Shown one piece after another: positions 33,480 through 44,073 of a DNA stretch of 64,000 nt. Under the pieces are notes generated by a model that was given only the letters and a program-made list of their open reading frames with translations, searched no databases and was not told the origin of the DNA. The first letter of the stretch is position 1. Each line of letters opens with the position of its first letter. Origin of the DNA: Taudactylus pleione. Lineage: Eukaryota > Chordata > Amphibia > Anura > Myobatrachidae. A program made the translations under genes and the position numbers. The stretch is from contig JAUIMM010000643.1 of assembly GCA_031769625.1 (NCBI GenBank), forward strand, positions 749,001 through 813,000, written 5' to 3'.

Positions 33480-33740
33480 TTCTGTAGTTGAGACATGGAC
33501 CAGGGGGCCAAGGGCAGTGGTTATAGCAGGGAAGGCAATATATAAGTACTCTTCATACGTCTCTCCCAGGAGTTGGCGAGACCTACCATAAGGTGCGGAG
33601 TCTAGTCCTCCTGATGGTCTTCAGCATTGACCCCTCCAATCGGGATGTGGGTTTCACTGCACCAGGTGAACAGGTCACGGCCCCTGGGATAGGTACCTGG
33701 AGAAAACACGGAGATAGATATGGGAGGACTATATAAGCAC
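33480..33740 (-). repeat. Dispersed repeat, possibly LTR or leader of a retroelement
   Basis: Read on the minus strand, GGGGCCGTGACCTG, AAACCCACATCCCG, TTGGAGGGGTCA and TAGGTCTCGCCAAC occur in the same order at 57140-57280 on the plus strand. Nothing identifies the family, and LTR origin is a guess. Confidence 0.4.
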
Positions 33741-33799
33741 TGACATTGTTGGAAAAATAGTTATAATAGATCCTGAAACCAATGAGCGGAGAAAGGTGC

Positions 33800-34210
33800 T
33801 TTGGAAATCGGTATGCTAGTAGTGAAGATAACCAGTACTTGATATGAGATGCTGAATAGCGATGTAAGCTGTTCCTGATATGAGATACTGAATGATGATG
33901 GTAAGCTGTACTTGATATGAACACTGAATAATGATGGCAGCCAGTACTTGATAAGAGATGCTGATTAGTGATGGTAAGCTGCACTTGATATGAAACACTG
34001 GGTAGCGATGGTAAGCTGTACTTGATATGAACACTGAATAACGATGATAGCCAGTACTTGATAAGAGATGCTGATTAGCGATGGTAAGCAGCACTTGACA
34101 TGAACACTGGATAATGATGTTAAGCTGCACTTGATATGACCACTGGATATCGATGATAGCTAGTACTTGATATGAGATGTTAATTAGCGATGGTAACCAA
34201 CATTGGATGT
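33800..34210. repeat. Tandem array, about 36-bp unit in a 110-bp higher-order repeat
   Basis: Units such as GTACTTGATATGAACACTGA and GATGGTAAGCTG recur. CCAGTACTTGATAAGAGATG at 33941 is repeated at 34051, giving a 110-bp higher-order period. Confidence 0.8.
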
Positions 34211-34239
34211 GAGACGCTGAGTAGTGGTAATAACCAGCC

Positions 34240-34349
34240 CTTATTTATTACCAGTTATTTATATAGTGCACACATATTCCGCAGCGCTTTACAGAGAGAA
34301 TATTTGGCCATTCACATCAGTCCCTGCCCCAGTGGAGCTTACAATCTAT
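34240..34349. repeat. Dispersed vertebrate repeat fragment (TTTATATAGTG...GCGCTTTACAG)
   Basis: TTATTTATATAGTGCACACA, CCGCAGCGCTTTACAGAG and CCCAGTGGAGCTTACAATCT are words of an abundant frog interspersed repeat. A related TTTATATAGCGCTTTTCTCC start is at 47232. The family name is not certain. Confidence 0.5.
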
Positions 34350-34462
34350 GGGCCTGATTCAGACCCACTCGCGAGCGGCTGTCCGCTCGCAAGTGGGTCG
34401 ATGGTGTGCACTGCGCATGCGCACGACGCTCTGGTCAGAGTGTCTGGCTCTGAATCAGGCCC
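34350..34462. mobile_element. Minimal hairpin-chain derivative, 113 bp
   Basis: It starts GGGCCTGATTCAGACCC and ends GGCTCTGAATCAGGCCC. It keeps only the terminal hairpin CACTCGCGAGCGGC/GCTCGCAAGTGG, the GCGCATGCGCACGACG segment and the other terminus, joined directly. It appears to be an internal deletion product of the family at 11214 and 39414. No clear target duplication. Confidence 0.7.
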
Positions 34463-37139
34463 AGTGTACCTTGGGGTGAGGCTACAGGGCCGGAACTAGG
34501 GTAGTGAGGCCTGTGCCATGGCACAGGGCACCGCAGGACAAGGGGCGCTGTTCAGCCCTGTTAATTTTCTGTTTATTATCATTCTCACTTGTAGCTTCAT
34601 CTTATTTCATCACCAGCATCTCCTGGCCTCCCCTATCTCTTCCCTGGCCCTTCCCCATGAGGTCATTCCCTTTTTTTTGGTGCGTTATGTCCCTATTTGA
34701 AAAATAGGGGGAGCACCAATGCTCTTCCTGGCACAGGGCACCAATAAGTCTAGTTACGGCTCATTGAGGCTGTACAGCAATTCCATTCAGGGAGAGATGA
34801 GCGGTGGTGGTGAGTGTTCTATGTACTGGTTGGGGGTGGGGGTGTTGTTTTACACCCCTTACTCAGAGCCTGCACATGACTATGCATCGCTCTACATCTT
34901 TATCAGTGTGCTTCATAATTAGATTTATGATATTGTTTGCAGTCTTTTGGAACAAAATGCTGACATAAATATTTTAAGAAAGGTCCTAAGTTGATGGTAT
35001 ATTAAAGCAAAATGAAACTCACAATATGAAAACGTATTTTAAAATTGTATGGGGCATATTTACTACAATCCTCATTTAAAATACGGTTGTAGTGTGATAT
35101 TGTTGCCTAAATTCGCATTGCAGATTTAGGAAATATAACTTGAATTTATTAAAAATCCCTTGCACGAAAGCTCTGTACCCACGAATCTCTTCGGCACAAT
35201 TCTCACTGTATTTTTCAGAAAAAACTACATTCAAAATGTGTCAGTGCATGCACCTCCCAGCCCCCTGCCTCCTCTCCTGTCCCCGCTGCCCCTCGCGCTC
35301 TCTGTCTCTGCCCTAGACCCACTGTCCCTGTTGTAGAAATAAAAAAAATTGAACTTACCTTCACCTGACTGCTGATCGGTGATCTCCTCTCTGTAACCCA
35401 GCTAATCTGTGCAGTCAGTTGAGATGCAGCCGGCACTTTCACTGCAAGTATGGCAAATGCAATCTGCTTGCTAAAAAAAACCCTGCAAATTTCAGGGCTT
35501 GGAGAAGAATTTTGCAAATTCTCATCTAAAATTCCTTTCATACATTTAAGTGATACTGAAATAATATTAAATGGGTGTGAAAATAATATTGACAATTATG
35601 CCCGTATGTGTGAGACATCTTGGCAGGAACTCACTGCAATGTCTAGCTGTGCACATTACTATTTGTTACAGCTGACATTGGCGGTGAAGTTGTACGTTGA
35701 GCTGCTGCTGCATCTTTGGACGCAAGAGCAATGCGAAAAATATGGTAATGCCACAGTAGGCACCAGAAGAAAAAAAGACGCCTCCTGCCGGCATTGCAGA
35801 TCAGAAAGCTGCGTCTGATGACGTAGCATCGGATCACCATCATGGCCACAGCAAGCGCAGTCCTCCCGCAATCGGAAATGTACACAAGCTATCAAGTTTG
35901 CGTACAACTATGAATCAGGCCCAATATTTCTCATTTTCCTACACACCTCTATGGAGTTTGAGGAAAAATTAGCAAACATATTAGTCGCACAGTGCATTCG
36001 CCTGTCCATTCAAAGGCACTTCACGGGCAATGCCCAGAATTGTATTCTCCTCGATTTATGTAGGCAAAATTGTGTGATTATTCGCATTTATACTAACTTA
36101 AAGGTACTCCAGACAATAGGAGGAATGTAATAACCTCCCATTTTGGAAAACCAGCAGGTTCCTGTCGAGTTTATTATGGTGAGTTTCAAGTCACCTTATA
36201 TAAGAATGCAGAATGCGCAAAGTCACCAGGAATCCACCATAATCAATCTCAACTGGATTCAAGTCGTCATCCTGATTTTTTTTTTTAAATGTGAAACATA
36301 CAAGTAATCAGATGTAATAGCCTGTAACTTGTAGACTTGCCAAAAAACAGCAAGAAAGATTCATAGAATAAAAAAACCTTGCTCAAATTGCATGCATTTT
36401 GTACTATTTGTCCAGGCAGAACAGAATAAAGAGCCACAATAAACATACAGAGCCATAAGTATGTAAATAATTTATCATTTGGACAATAATATTAAAAATC
36501 ATGAACATTTTAAATCAGACAATAATATTATTATGTTATTAAAGTTTGTAACATAATTGGTGCTTCTATCATTAATATGTCCCCAATTATAGTTAAATAT
36601 TTATTATTATTATTATTATGATGTCTGCAAAATTTTAAACAGTTCATACAATAATAAAATCTTTAAATAATGTAATAATTATGGCTCATCAATATTTTTT
36701 TTTATTTTTTGGGGGCCCTTAATGTATTATTAATTAGTGACAAACTAATACATATGTTTAATGTGGCTGTTTATGTTTATTCTGTTCTGTCTAGTCAGAT
36801 AGGTCACAATGCATGTATTTCGAGCGATCTCTGTGGCCAGAGCCATTTTCTGGTGAGTTTTTCTGTGAGTTTCTAGCAAGTTTGTCCTTTCGTACCTGCC
36901 ACAAATCACTGAAACTCACCATTGCTTTTCATACTATCCAAATATCACCTCAAAATCGCCTTTAAATTAATTTGTTGACTTTGAGATGAAGGTTTCCAAA
37001 ATTTCATAGCAATTTCTGGAAACACCATCTGCCTACTTCTGTATGTAAAAATGGATAAAAAAATGTGTGGATGTTCCCCCCCACTTTTTAACTAGAACTG
37101 CTAGTTACCCCAAAATAAGGGGGAAAACCAATGTGCCCA
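34463..37139. other. Intergenic sequence with a Harbinger-like right end at 35922
   Basis: TATGAATCAGGCCC at 35909-35922 looks like the right terminus of a GGGCCTGATTCA-type MITE without a visible left end. 36470-36690 is AT-rich. No gene is recognised. Confidence 0.4.
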
Positions 37140-37700
37140 CCCCTGATTTCAGAGTAACCAGCCCTGGGCTTTGCCAGCCCCGCAGGGTGGCACTATACAG
37201 GGAGTACCTGTAGTGTGGGGGTCCCTACTCCATGATTCCAGCCAGCCCGAGGTCAGTTGGCACCAGTGCTGGTATCCCCAGGGTAGTTTGGATCGCAAGA
37301 AGCTTACACCCCCACCCCTCCTGGGTATACATAGCCCTGCTGTCAACAGCAACAGAACTTGTCCAGCATCGGATGCCCAGTGGGTGCTAGGTAATAATAA
37401 TACAAAATAAATGTTTAAACATTTGTCATTGACAAATACAAGTCCTAGCATAACCTGGTTAACAAACATGGTTGCTGGTGCAAACTAGCACTTGTATACC
37501 ACAAGTACCAACTTTCCCTGGCACCATGGCCAGCTGGGACCTGTAGCCAAGGATTAGTGTAAATAAAAACTCAGTTTTAGAAAATACTGACCTTAATAAA
37601 TAAACATACACAGACACCTGTTTTAAAGCATACTTAACTAGTCCAAAAGTTCTGAAGTAGTTCAAATGGAAGCAGTGTACTGCCCTGTACACCTCTCCAC
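37140..37700. repeat. Dispersed repeat with GGTACCAGT/ACTGGTACC-type words
   Basis: CTTGTATACCACAAGTACCA and related words resemble the repeat at 49140-49980 and 57450-58110. The relation is partial and the class is unknown. Confidence 0.35.
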
Positions 37701-37779
37701 CTCCCCACGAAAAAAACTAAACTGGACTGTGTACAGTAAATGATAAAGCTATCTGTTCCTTTAGTCCAGTTTACTCATT

Positions 37780-38000
37780 GAAACTTGGTGTCTAATTATT
37801 GTACACTGAACACCAATTCACCACCACTGAGTATCTTGGGTATAGAGTATATCCCAGACTACTGTCTGGTGGATTGCTATGTCACAATTCATGGTTTGGG
37901 TGGAGGCATTACCAGGAAAAGGTCACTCTGTCATCAGATAGAGAAAACCCTTGGCTGAGAAATACTTATCGCTCCTAAGAAGGTAAGCAAGGGTTACATA
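37780..38000. repeat. Dispersed repeat pair with 50425-50640
   Basis: GGTGTCTAATTATTGTACAC, CTGGTGGATTG, CATTACCAGGA and AAGGTCACTCTGTCATC occur in the same order at 50425-50640. A retroelement leader is possible but unproved. Confidence 0.5.
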
Positions 38001-38174
38001 TGGAGGCACCGCTGGGAATCGAGAGGCCAGGGAGACATATTCAGAAAGCCTGTATATCCACAGGTGATAGCGCCCATTAATCATAAAGAAGTGTGTGGAT
38101 CCCGATTGTGCATACCTTATGGATCCCACCATTATGAGAAATAAATCAAAGAACAAAAAGGGAAAAAAAAGACA

Positions 38175-38362
38175 AGTGGGGTCTCGTCGCAAGCCCCGAT
38201 GGTGATGGTCGCGATGGTCAAGATCATCGCGACCATCACCCTGGTCAGTCGCTAAGCTGTGGGTGGTAACCCACAGCTTAGCTAGCGACCAGGAGGCCGC
38301 ACTAAAAAAAAAGAAGAGGCCGCCATCATTCAGAGAGACCGACTCTGAATGAGGGCCTTAGT
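38175..38362 (+). mobile_element. Hairpin-chain element, truncated right third
   Basis: It starts inside the family at GGGGTCTCGTCGCAAGCCCC and ends CTCTGAATGAGGGCC. It keeps the GATGGTCGCGATGGTC and CTAAGCTGTGGGTG hairpins, and matches the right part of 14831-15282 and 63447-63964. Confidence 0.7.
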
Positions 38363-38406
38363 GCTGTATTTATTTATACAGCTATTTAAGGATTTCTGGA
38401 GTGGTC

Positions 38407-38409
<3 letters not shown>

Positions 38410-38448
<39 letters not shown>
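38410..38448. repeat. (TA)n microsatellite
   Basis: An uninterrupted alternating TA run. Confidence 0.95.
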
Positions 38449-38450
<2 letters not shown>

Positions 38451-38940
38451 TGATTGCATGTCTTATACTGTTATTGATATTATGTGTTTTTTATAAATTA
38501 TATTTTGAATTGATTATTGGCGTCTTGGTTCTAATTTCTGTCATGTCAAGGTTTTATATACATTTTTTTGATTCAATTTAAACATTAGCGCAACATCATT
38601 CTAGCGGATTCTAATGTATTTACAACTATCCTAGGATAGTTTGTTTTTTAGTAGGTTCACACAAACCTACAGGAGTATGCTGCTATCTGTTATGTTTATC
38701 TAGTCCACATAATTTTAATTAGTGCCTAGCTTTAATTGTGTTGTGGTAAGCCTCAGCTTACTCAGAAAGCCTGGCAAACTGCTCAGCCAGGGCCAGGATG
38801 TGTGCATCGGAGGACACAGGCCCTGGCCTGGCCACACAAGCAAAACTGAGGCAACACAGAGGGAGACCTGCACATGCAAAGTACAGATCCTGCACATGCA
38901 CAGGTCTCTCACATTCATTGTTGTATGAAACTATCGGTGC

Positions 38941-40056
38941 ATAAAGAGATGTCAAATTCTGCACAAGAACATAAACCGGATGTGGAGTATGATGATGCAG
39001 TGGTAGTAAATGAAGAAAAAAATATGATGATGAAAGGGGAAGAAGAGAAAGAGAAGTGGTAAAGAGGATTAACCAAATAGCAGGGGGACTAAGAAAACAA
39101 GGGGAATTATTATTAACTCTCCCAGATGCGCGGGAAATAGCAGAAAGTTTGCCTGATGTGTTGTACCGGGAACAAGTGGACCATATAGCAGATGATTTGT
39201 GGAAATGTTAAATGGCTTAGTGAGTATATACAGAAGTAGTAGATGGAAGTAAAGGATTGTGAAGTGGCTGAACTGCAGAAAATAAATGAGGAAGAACAGT
39301 TGCTTAAAGTTCAGCTAAAGAGGAAAAATGAGGATTTGCAAGAAGAGCTCAACAAGAGAACTGGAATTCCTGATCCAGAGGAAAAGAGAAAGAAACCGGA
39401 GAAAGAACATAATGGCCCTCATTCAGAGCCGGACGCTCTGAGCAGAGCGCACGCTCTGAATGAGGACCGTCCTCCATAATTATGGAGCGTCCTCCAGGAT
39501 GCTCGTATAGCTGTGGGTCATCACCCACAGCCTATACGAGCGTGCAGGTTGATGGCCGCGATGGTCTTGACCATCGCGACCATCGCCACTGCGAGCCAGA
39601 GCCTGCGGTTGAGTTTCTCAACCGCAAGGCCCGGAGTGATTTTGGCTCTATCAGAGCCAAAATCACTCCCACTGACATCACTAGTGATGTCAGTGGGCCG
39701 GCTTCTGACGGTAGGCGTTCCCTTGGGAACGCCCCCGTCTGGGAGGCACGCCCCCGGCACGCCCACCAAAGGGGGCGTGCTGTCAATCAGCATTGACAGC
39801 ACGCCCCCTTTGATCAGACACAACGAGCGAAGGAAAGTCCTTCGCTCGTCGCGTCTGGCGCATGCGCAGTGCACACCATCGACCCACTTGCAAGCGGACA
39901 GCCGCTTGCGAGTGGGTCTGAATCAGGCCCAATATTCAAAGGTCTACACAACAGGAGAGAATCCATCTTCTGGAAATCCAAGTCAGCGAGATGTCCCAAC
40001 TCTTGGATGCTGAAACATCCAAGCAGAGGGACCAGGTTACTATCCATGAAATGAAG
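38941..40056 (+). pseudogene. Coiled-coil reading frame split by a hairpin-chain insertion
   Basis: A frame from 39243 reads EVKDCEVAELQKINEEEQLL and continues in a Glu/Lys/Gln/Leu-rich heptad-like pattern to 39413. After the 517-bp insertion (39414-39930) and its duplicated AAT, the same frame continues to a TGA at 40054-40056, still coiled-coil in character. Upstream, 38941-39060 is a short acidic frame closed by a stop. The protein is not recognised. A gag-like region of a retroelement or a host coiled-coil exon are both possible, and no splice sites were found. Confidence 0.35.
39414..39930 (+). mobile_element. Hairpin-chain element, 517 bp, AAT target duplication
   Basis: It starts GGCCCTCATTCAGAGCC and ends GTCTGAATCAGGCCC, flanked by AAT at 39411-39413 and 39931-39933. 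It retains the perfect 26-bp palindrome at about 39671-39696 centred on CACTAGTG, which the copy at 11214 has half lost. All other hairpins of that copy are present except part of the GTGCGCATGC stem near the right end. It interrupts a coiled-coil frame in phase. Confidence 0.9.
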
Positions 40057-40369
40057 TGTGTCTGATCCAGTTAGAAGCTGATACCATAACAAATGTGATG
40101 GTGACCTCTCTGAGCCGATTTCTAAAACCTGTTGTCACGTCTGAGGGTTGGGACAGGTGTGGGAGGCTGAAGAGGAGATTTGGGAGGCATGAAGGAACTT
40201 AGGTGACTTGAGCCAGGACTTCCACATGTATTGATGTGAGGAGGTAGAGATACGACAGTGGATGATGGGCCCAAAGGCGAGGACAGGAATAGAATGTCTT
40301 TCTTGAACAGCAAGTTAGAATGGGACTGGATATATATTACTGAGGGAATGGGAAGAATCGGATTGGGAC

Positions 40370-40780
40370 CGACGATGCTGGATTGGTTTGAGACCAATGT
40401 TGATGAATTGAAGAACTTGATGGATTTTTATTTTGATGAATTGATTGACTTGATCGGTTTGGAAGCGATGTTGAAGAATTGAAGAACTTAATTGGATATG
40501 ACTCCGATTTTGATGAATTGATGAACATGATTGGTTGGGACCAATGTTGATGAATTGAAGTTGATGAATTGAAGAATTTAATTCATATGAATCCAATGTT
40601 GATGAAATGATGAACTTGATCGTTGGAACGGTTGTTGATGAATTGAAGAACTTAATTGATATGAGTCCGATATTAATGAATTGATGAAGTTGATCGGTTG
40701 GGACCGATGTTGATGAATTGAAGAACTTAATTGATAAGAGTCCGATGTTGGAGGCATCGTATTGGACCGATGGTTAGAGA
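40370..40780. repeat. Tandem array, about 73-bp unit
   Basis: GACCAATGTTGATGAATTG, GAAGAACTTAATTGATATGA and ATTGATGAACTTGATCGG recur head to tail. Adjacent 40060-40370 has no recognised feature. Ile/Asn/Ser-rich minus-strand frames are repeat artefacts. Confidence 0.8.
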
Positions 40781-40924
40781 TGTCGACTGGAACTGATGGA
40801 GGCTGTAAATACAAGTCTCAGTGGTAAAACCAACAAGAAACCAAGGCGCTTCTTTGAGTTAAAATACCAGTTATCTCCTAACGACTGAATGAGGTAGTCA
40901 GCCTCATAAAGAAAAAGCTACAAT

Positions 40925-42629
40925 ATATATGAAAGCAGTCGTGGTGATAATCTGGTAACAATTAAACATTCAAGTCAATACACCGAATTCTGAACCTAAA
41001 CGGTTTTTATTAAAAGAAGTAAATCACACAAAGAATCTAACGTGCTGCAATTAGAAATAGAACAATGCCTATTTTAATTAATATAAAACAGTTTTAACAA
41101 CCTGCAACAATGACATAACAATGCAAGTATTATATTAATTATATGATCCCCTGTTGTTTAAAGGGTAAACGTGGCAGGATATCCAGAGATGATGGAAAAA
41201 CGGACTCCAGCATGTAGTAAATAGAAGCAACTGAGGGGGGGAGGAAAAATGGGGGGAAGTTGGTATACCCCAATACTTCCTTGGTATTGCGCTCAACCTC
41301 AATGTAACAGGGAGCGACTTAAATTTGTGAAGACGGAGTTATTAACCAATATTATAGGGTGAAAAGTACCTCAGTGTAGTCCTGTCTGCTCCGGCAGAAT
41401 CTATGGACTAAATAGATGAAGTATTCCTCCGTGTAATCTCGTCTGCTCCGGGAGAAGTGGTGAACAGTTCCCAAGTGCTTCTCAGAGCGTACCTTCTGCT
41501 CCTGTTGTCTTAGGGCAGTACCGTCAGGTGAAGAAACGGTCTCCGTCCTCCGTCTCCGTCCTCTCAGCTCGCACCGGCTCAAATGAATGTGCAGGTATGG
41601 ACGTGAAGGTAATCACCTGATGTCTGTACGGCAGCTGACTTGCAGAGGTTCTAATAGAAGGGGAGCCAGTTGCCGTGAGGGGGCAACAATAGAAGCTGGA
41701 TCCTGACAGTCCCAAGGGGTATAAACCAGCTCCTACGCGTTTCGACGTCAAAGGCGTCTTTATCAAGGCAGATGCATTGTGGTACATTTCTAACGCTTAA
41801 ATAGTATTCTAAAATCTATTAATTAATTGCAGCTTTATCTAATTAAAACTAATTGACTTGGATAGTTTTGTTTCCATTAGAGGAAAATCAATGAGAGGAG
41901 TTAGAGGAGAAAACGATATACTGAATACAAAAATCCCTTACATCAATATACATTTAACTCAAATACGATTAAATAAAATAAAATATATAAAATTAATAAA
42001 AACAAAAAAAAATATTGGTAATCATTGGATCTAAAGCAACTCGTAATACACATATAGAATGCCCATAATACAAGGTATTTTTCTTTCATACACATTTCTA
42101 TTTGTATATTATAGTTTTTAGTACATGTATATTTATATTAACCACCCATCATAATATGCTCAAGAAAATTTTAAAAAACATGAACAATAATAAACCCAGT
42201 CTAATACCTAATAAGGAAAAGGTTAAGAATTAATTACTTAACCCATTATACTTCACATTATAGCAGAGCAAAACTATCTATATAGTCAAAAGCTAATTGG
42301 CACAGATATTTTATTATGTTTTATTATTTTCAGGATGCCTAGAATTCCTAGAAACCATACATCTTATACACAATTCCACTTTAAATTACCAAAAAAGTAT
42401 ATAAATATACACAATACCTGAACCGTTACTGGCTCAGATAAATAGATGGAAGAAATGAGACAATCAAAATCTAACAAAGAACTCTCTAATCAAACATAAA
42501 AAGAGCATAAAAAGAAGGGGTATGTTGTTTAAGCTGCAGCTGTTAAAGTAAACCCATCAGAATATTCAGGATACATAGAGTGCACCAACACAGATGTCAA
42601 AAAACAGTGTTAAGTTCTATCTGTTCATT
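40925..42629 (-). repeat. Left pseudo-LTR of the Penelope-like element (inverted)
   Basis: Reverse complement of 44041-45729 with scattered differences. It reaches into the last codons of the endonuclease frame: CAAAAAACAGTGTTAAGTTC corresponds to the frame's end. The spacer 42630-43065 shows no recognisable coding capacity. Confidence 0.85.
41732..41767 (-). ncRNA. Hammerhead-ribozyme-like motif in left pseudo-LTR
   Basis: On the minus strand: CTTGATAAA, stem GACG-CCTTTGA-CGTC, then GAAACGCG. The GAAA box and stem II are present but CUGAUGA is altered to CUUGAUAAA. The right arm copy (44895-44930) also has GAAA changed to AAAA. It is probably a decayed ribozyme. Confidence 0.35.
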
Positions 42630-43065
42630 CATAATAATAAGATAAAGCGCTCTGTGGTAATGGATCTAATATATAAATATCAATACGATAGTAAGTAAAC
42701 TATCTGTAGTCCCGTATCTTAAATGTCGGTATTCAGTACCAAAAACTGGTTAGCAAAATCTTGGGGCTGTGTGTTCAAAACTGGATTGATTATGTAAAAG
42801 ATGTCGTGGGATATAACGGCTCTCTACATATATATACCACAGTCTGCTTTTATTAACAAGCTGGTGGGCAATAACTTGAGGCTGGGTTTTCAGGACTAAA
42901 ATTTTATACGTCTGAAGTTCTGGTGTGGCATAAATACCACTACAGTATAATCGAGGTGTGTCTCTCCAATAGATGTAATATACAGACACCATGTATTTCA
43001 GGTGGGCAAAAACTGTCGGCAGGATATTCAGAAATATAATAGTCTTGTAGCAATAATATAATATA

Positions 43066-44073
43066 TTGCAAGTTATTGATAATAAAATCATTACAAAAAA
43101 TTATTGCAAAGAGGTCAACTCCAATAATTATCTACATTTCCAGAGCTGCCATTTCCTCCTGTGGAAAACCAATATTCCTAAAGGACAACTCATGCGGGTT
43201 AGACAAAATTGTTCTCATCCATTAGACTATAAGGAACAGGCTGCTGTCCTATGTAAGAGTTTCCAAGAAAGAGGATATCCTCCGCAAATATTGGAGAAAG
43301 CATGTGAGGAAGTGGCCGCTATGGATAGGACTGATCTTTTGAAAATGAGAAATAGGGAGACTTTAAACATGGATAAAAAAAGACAATTGCCATTTGTTTC
43401 CACCTTTAATGAATCCTCGGGTAAAATTAATCAAATAATCAAGAAAAACTACCATATGTTAAAATATGATTCATTATTGAAATCGATTCTTCCCGATAAA
43501 CCCATGATAATACATAGGAGGAATAAATCCCTTAAAACCATTTTAGCCCCTAGCCAACTTAGAACTGAACCCCCCAAAAAATCCCTGAATACGGGGATAG
43601 ATTGGTTACCAGTAAAACCATTAGGTTCCCACAAGTGTGGAATACATAAGTGTATTACCTGTCAATTTATGAATAAGAAAACAATGCTCATTAAAGGACA
43701 AGATAGGAGCTTTCAGATAAAACAGTTTATAAACTGTATTACCAAATATGTGATATACCTACTCACCTGTAGTTGTGAGAATATTAGATATGTGGGGAGA
43801 ACAACTAGATGTCTACGAGAAAGGTTTCTTGAACATAGGAGAAATATCCTAAAGAGGAGTACCCTACAAAGTGTTTCAAGACATTTTGTTGAACGACATG
43901 GAGGTGAAGTGTCTTCTTTGAGAGTTACAGGATTAGAAGCCATTCCCCCCACATTGAAGAAAGTGGACCGTTTTAGATGCTTGTGTAAACAAGAAATCTT
44001 TTGGATATTCAATATGAACAGTCTGTTTCCAGACAGCCTGAACGAACAGATAGAACTTAACACTGTTTTTTGA
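43066..44073 (+). CDS. Penelope-like polyprotein C terminus with GIY-YIG endonuclease
   Basis: 335 codons, open to TGA at 44071. Residues about 20-50 (NNYLHFQSCHF and NIPKGQLMRVRQNC) match the region just after the reverse-transcriptase core of Penelope-like elements. A Cys cluster, C191-x4-C196-x2-C199, fits the linker motif. The GIY-YIG domain follows: VIY at 229-231, YVGRTTR at 242-248, LEHRRN, then the catalytic-type KQE310-IFW and LNE at 325-327. GIY-YIG endonucleases nick target DNA for integration. All signature residues appear intact, yet the catalytic reverse-transcriptase motif is absent, so the copy is 5'-truncated. The first ATG is not native, and homology starts at about codon 15. 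Type is close to the Neptune branch, to be confirmed. Confidence 0.9.
   Translation: MQVIDNKIITKNYCKEVNSNNYLHFQSCHFLLWKTNIPKGQLMRVRQNCSHPLDYKEQAAVLCKSFQERGYPPQILEKACEEVAAMDRTDLLKMRNRETLNMDKKRQLPFVSTFNESSGKINQIIKKNYHMLKYDSLLKSILPDKPMIIHRRNKSLKTILAPSQLRTEPPKKSLNTGIDWLPVKPLGSHKCGIHKCITCQFMNKKTMLIKGQDRSFQIKQFINCITKYVIYLLTCSCENIRYVGRTTRCLRERFLEHRRNILKRSTLQSVSRHFVERHGGEVSSLRVTGLEAIPPTLKKVDRFRCLCKQEIFWIFNMNSLFPDSLNEQIELNTVF

Noticed and set aside
42750..43091. 113-codon minus frame between the Penelope arms
   Set aside because: No similarity to a reverse transcriptase, and it lies in the spacer opposite the start of the endonuclease frame.
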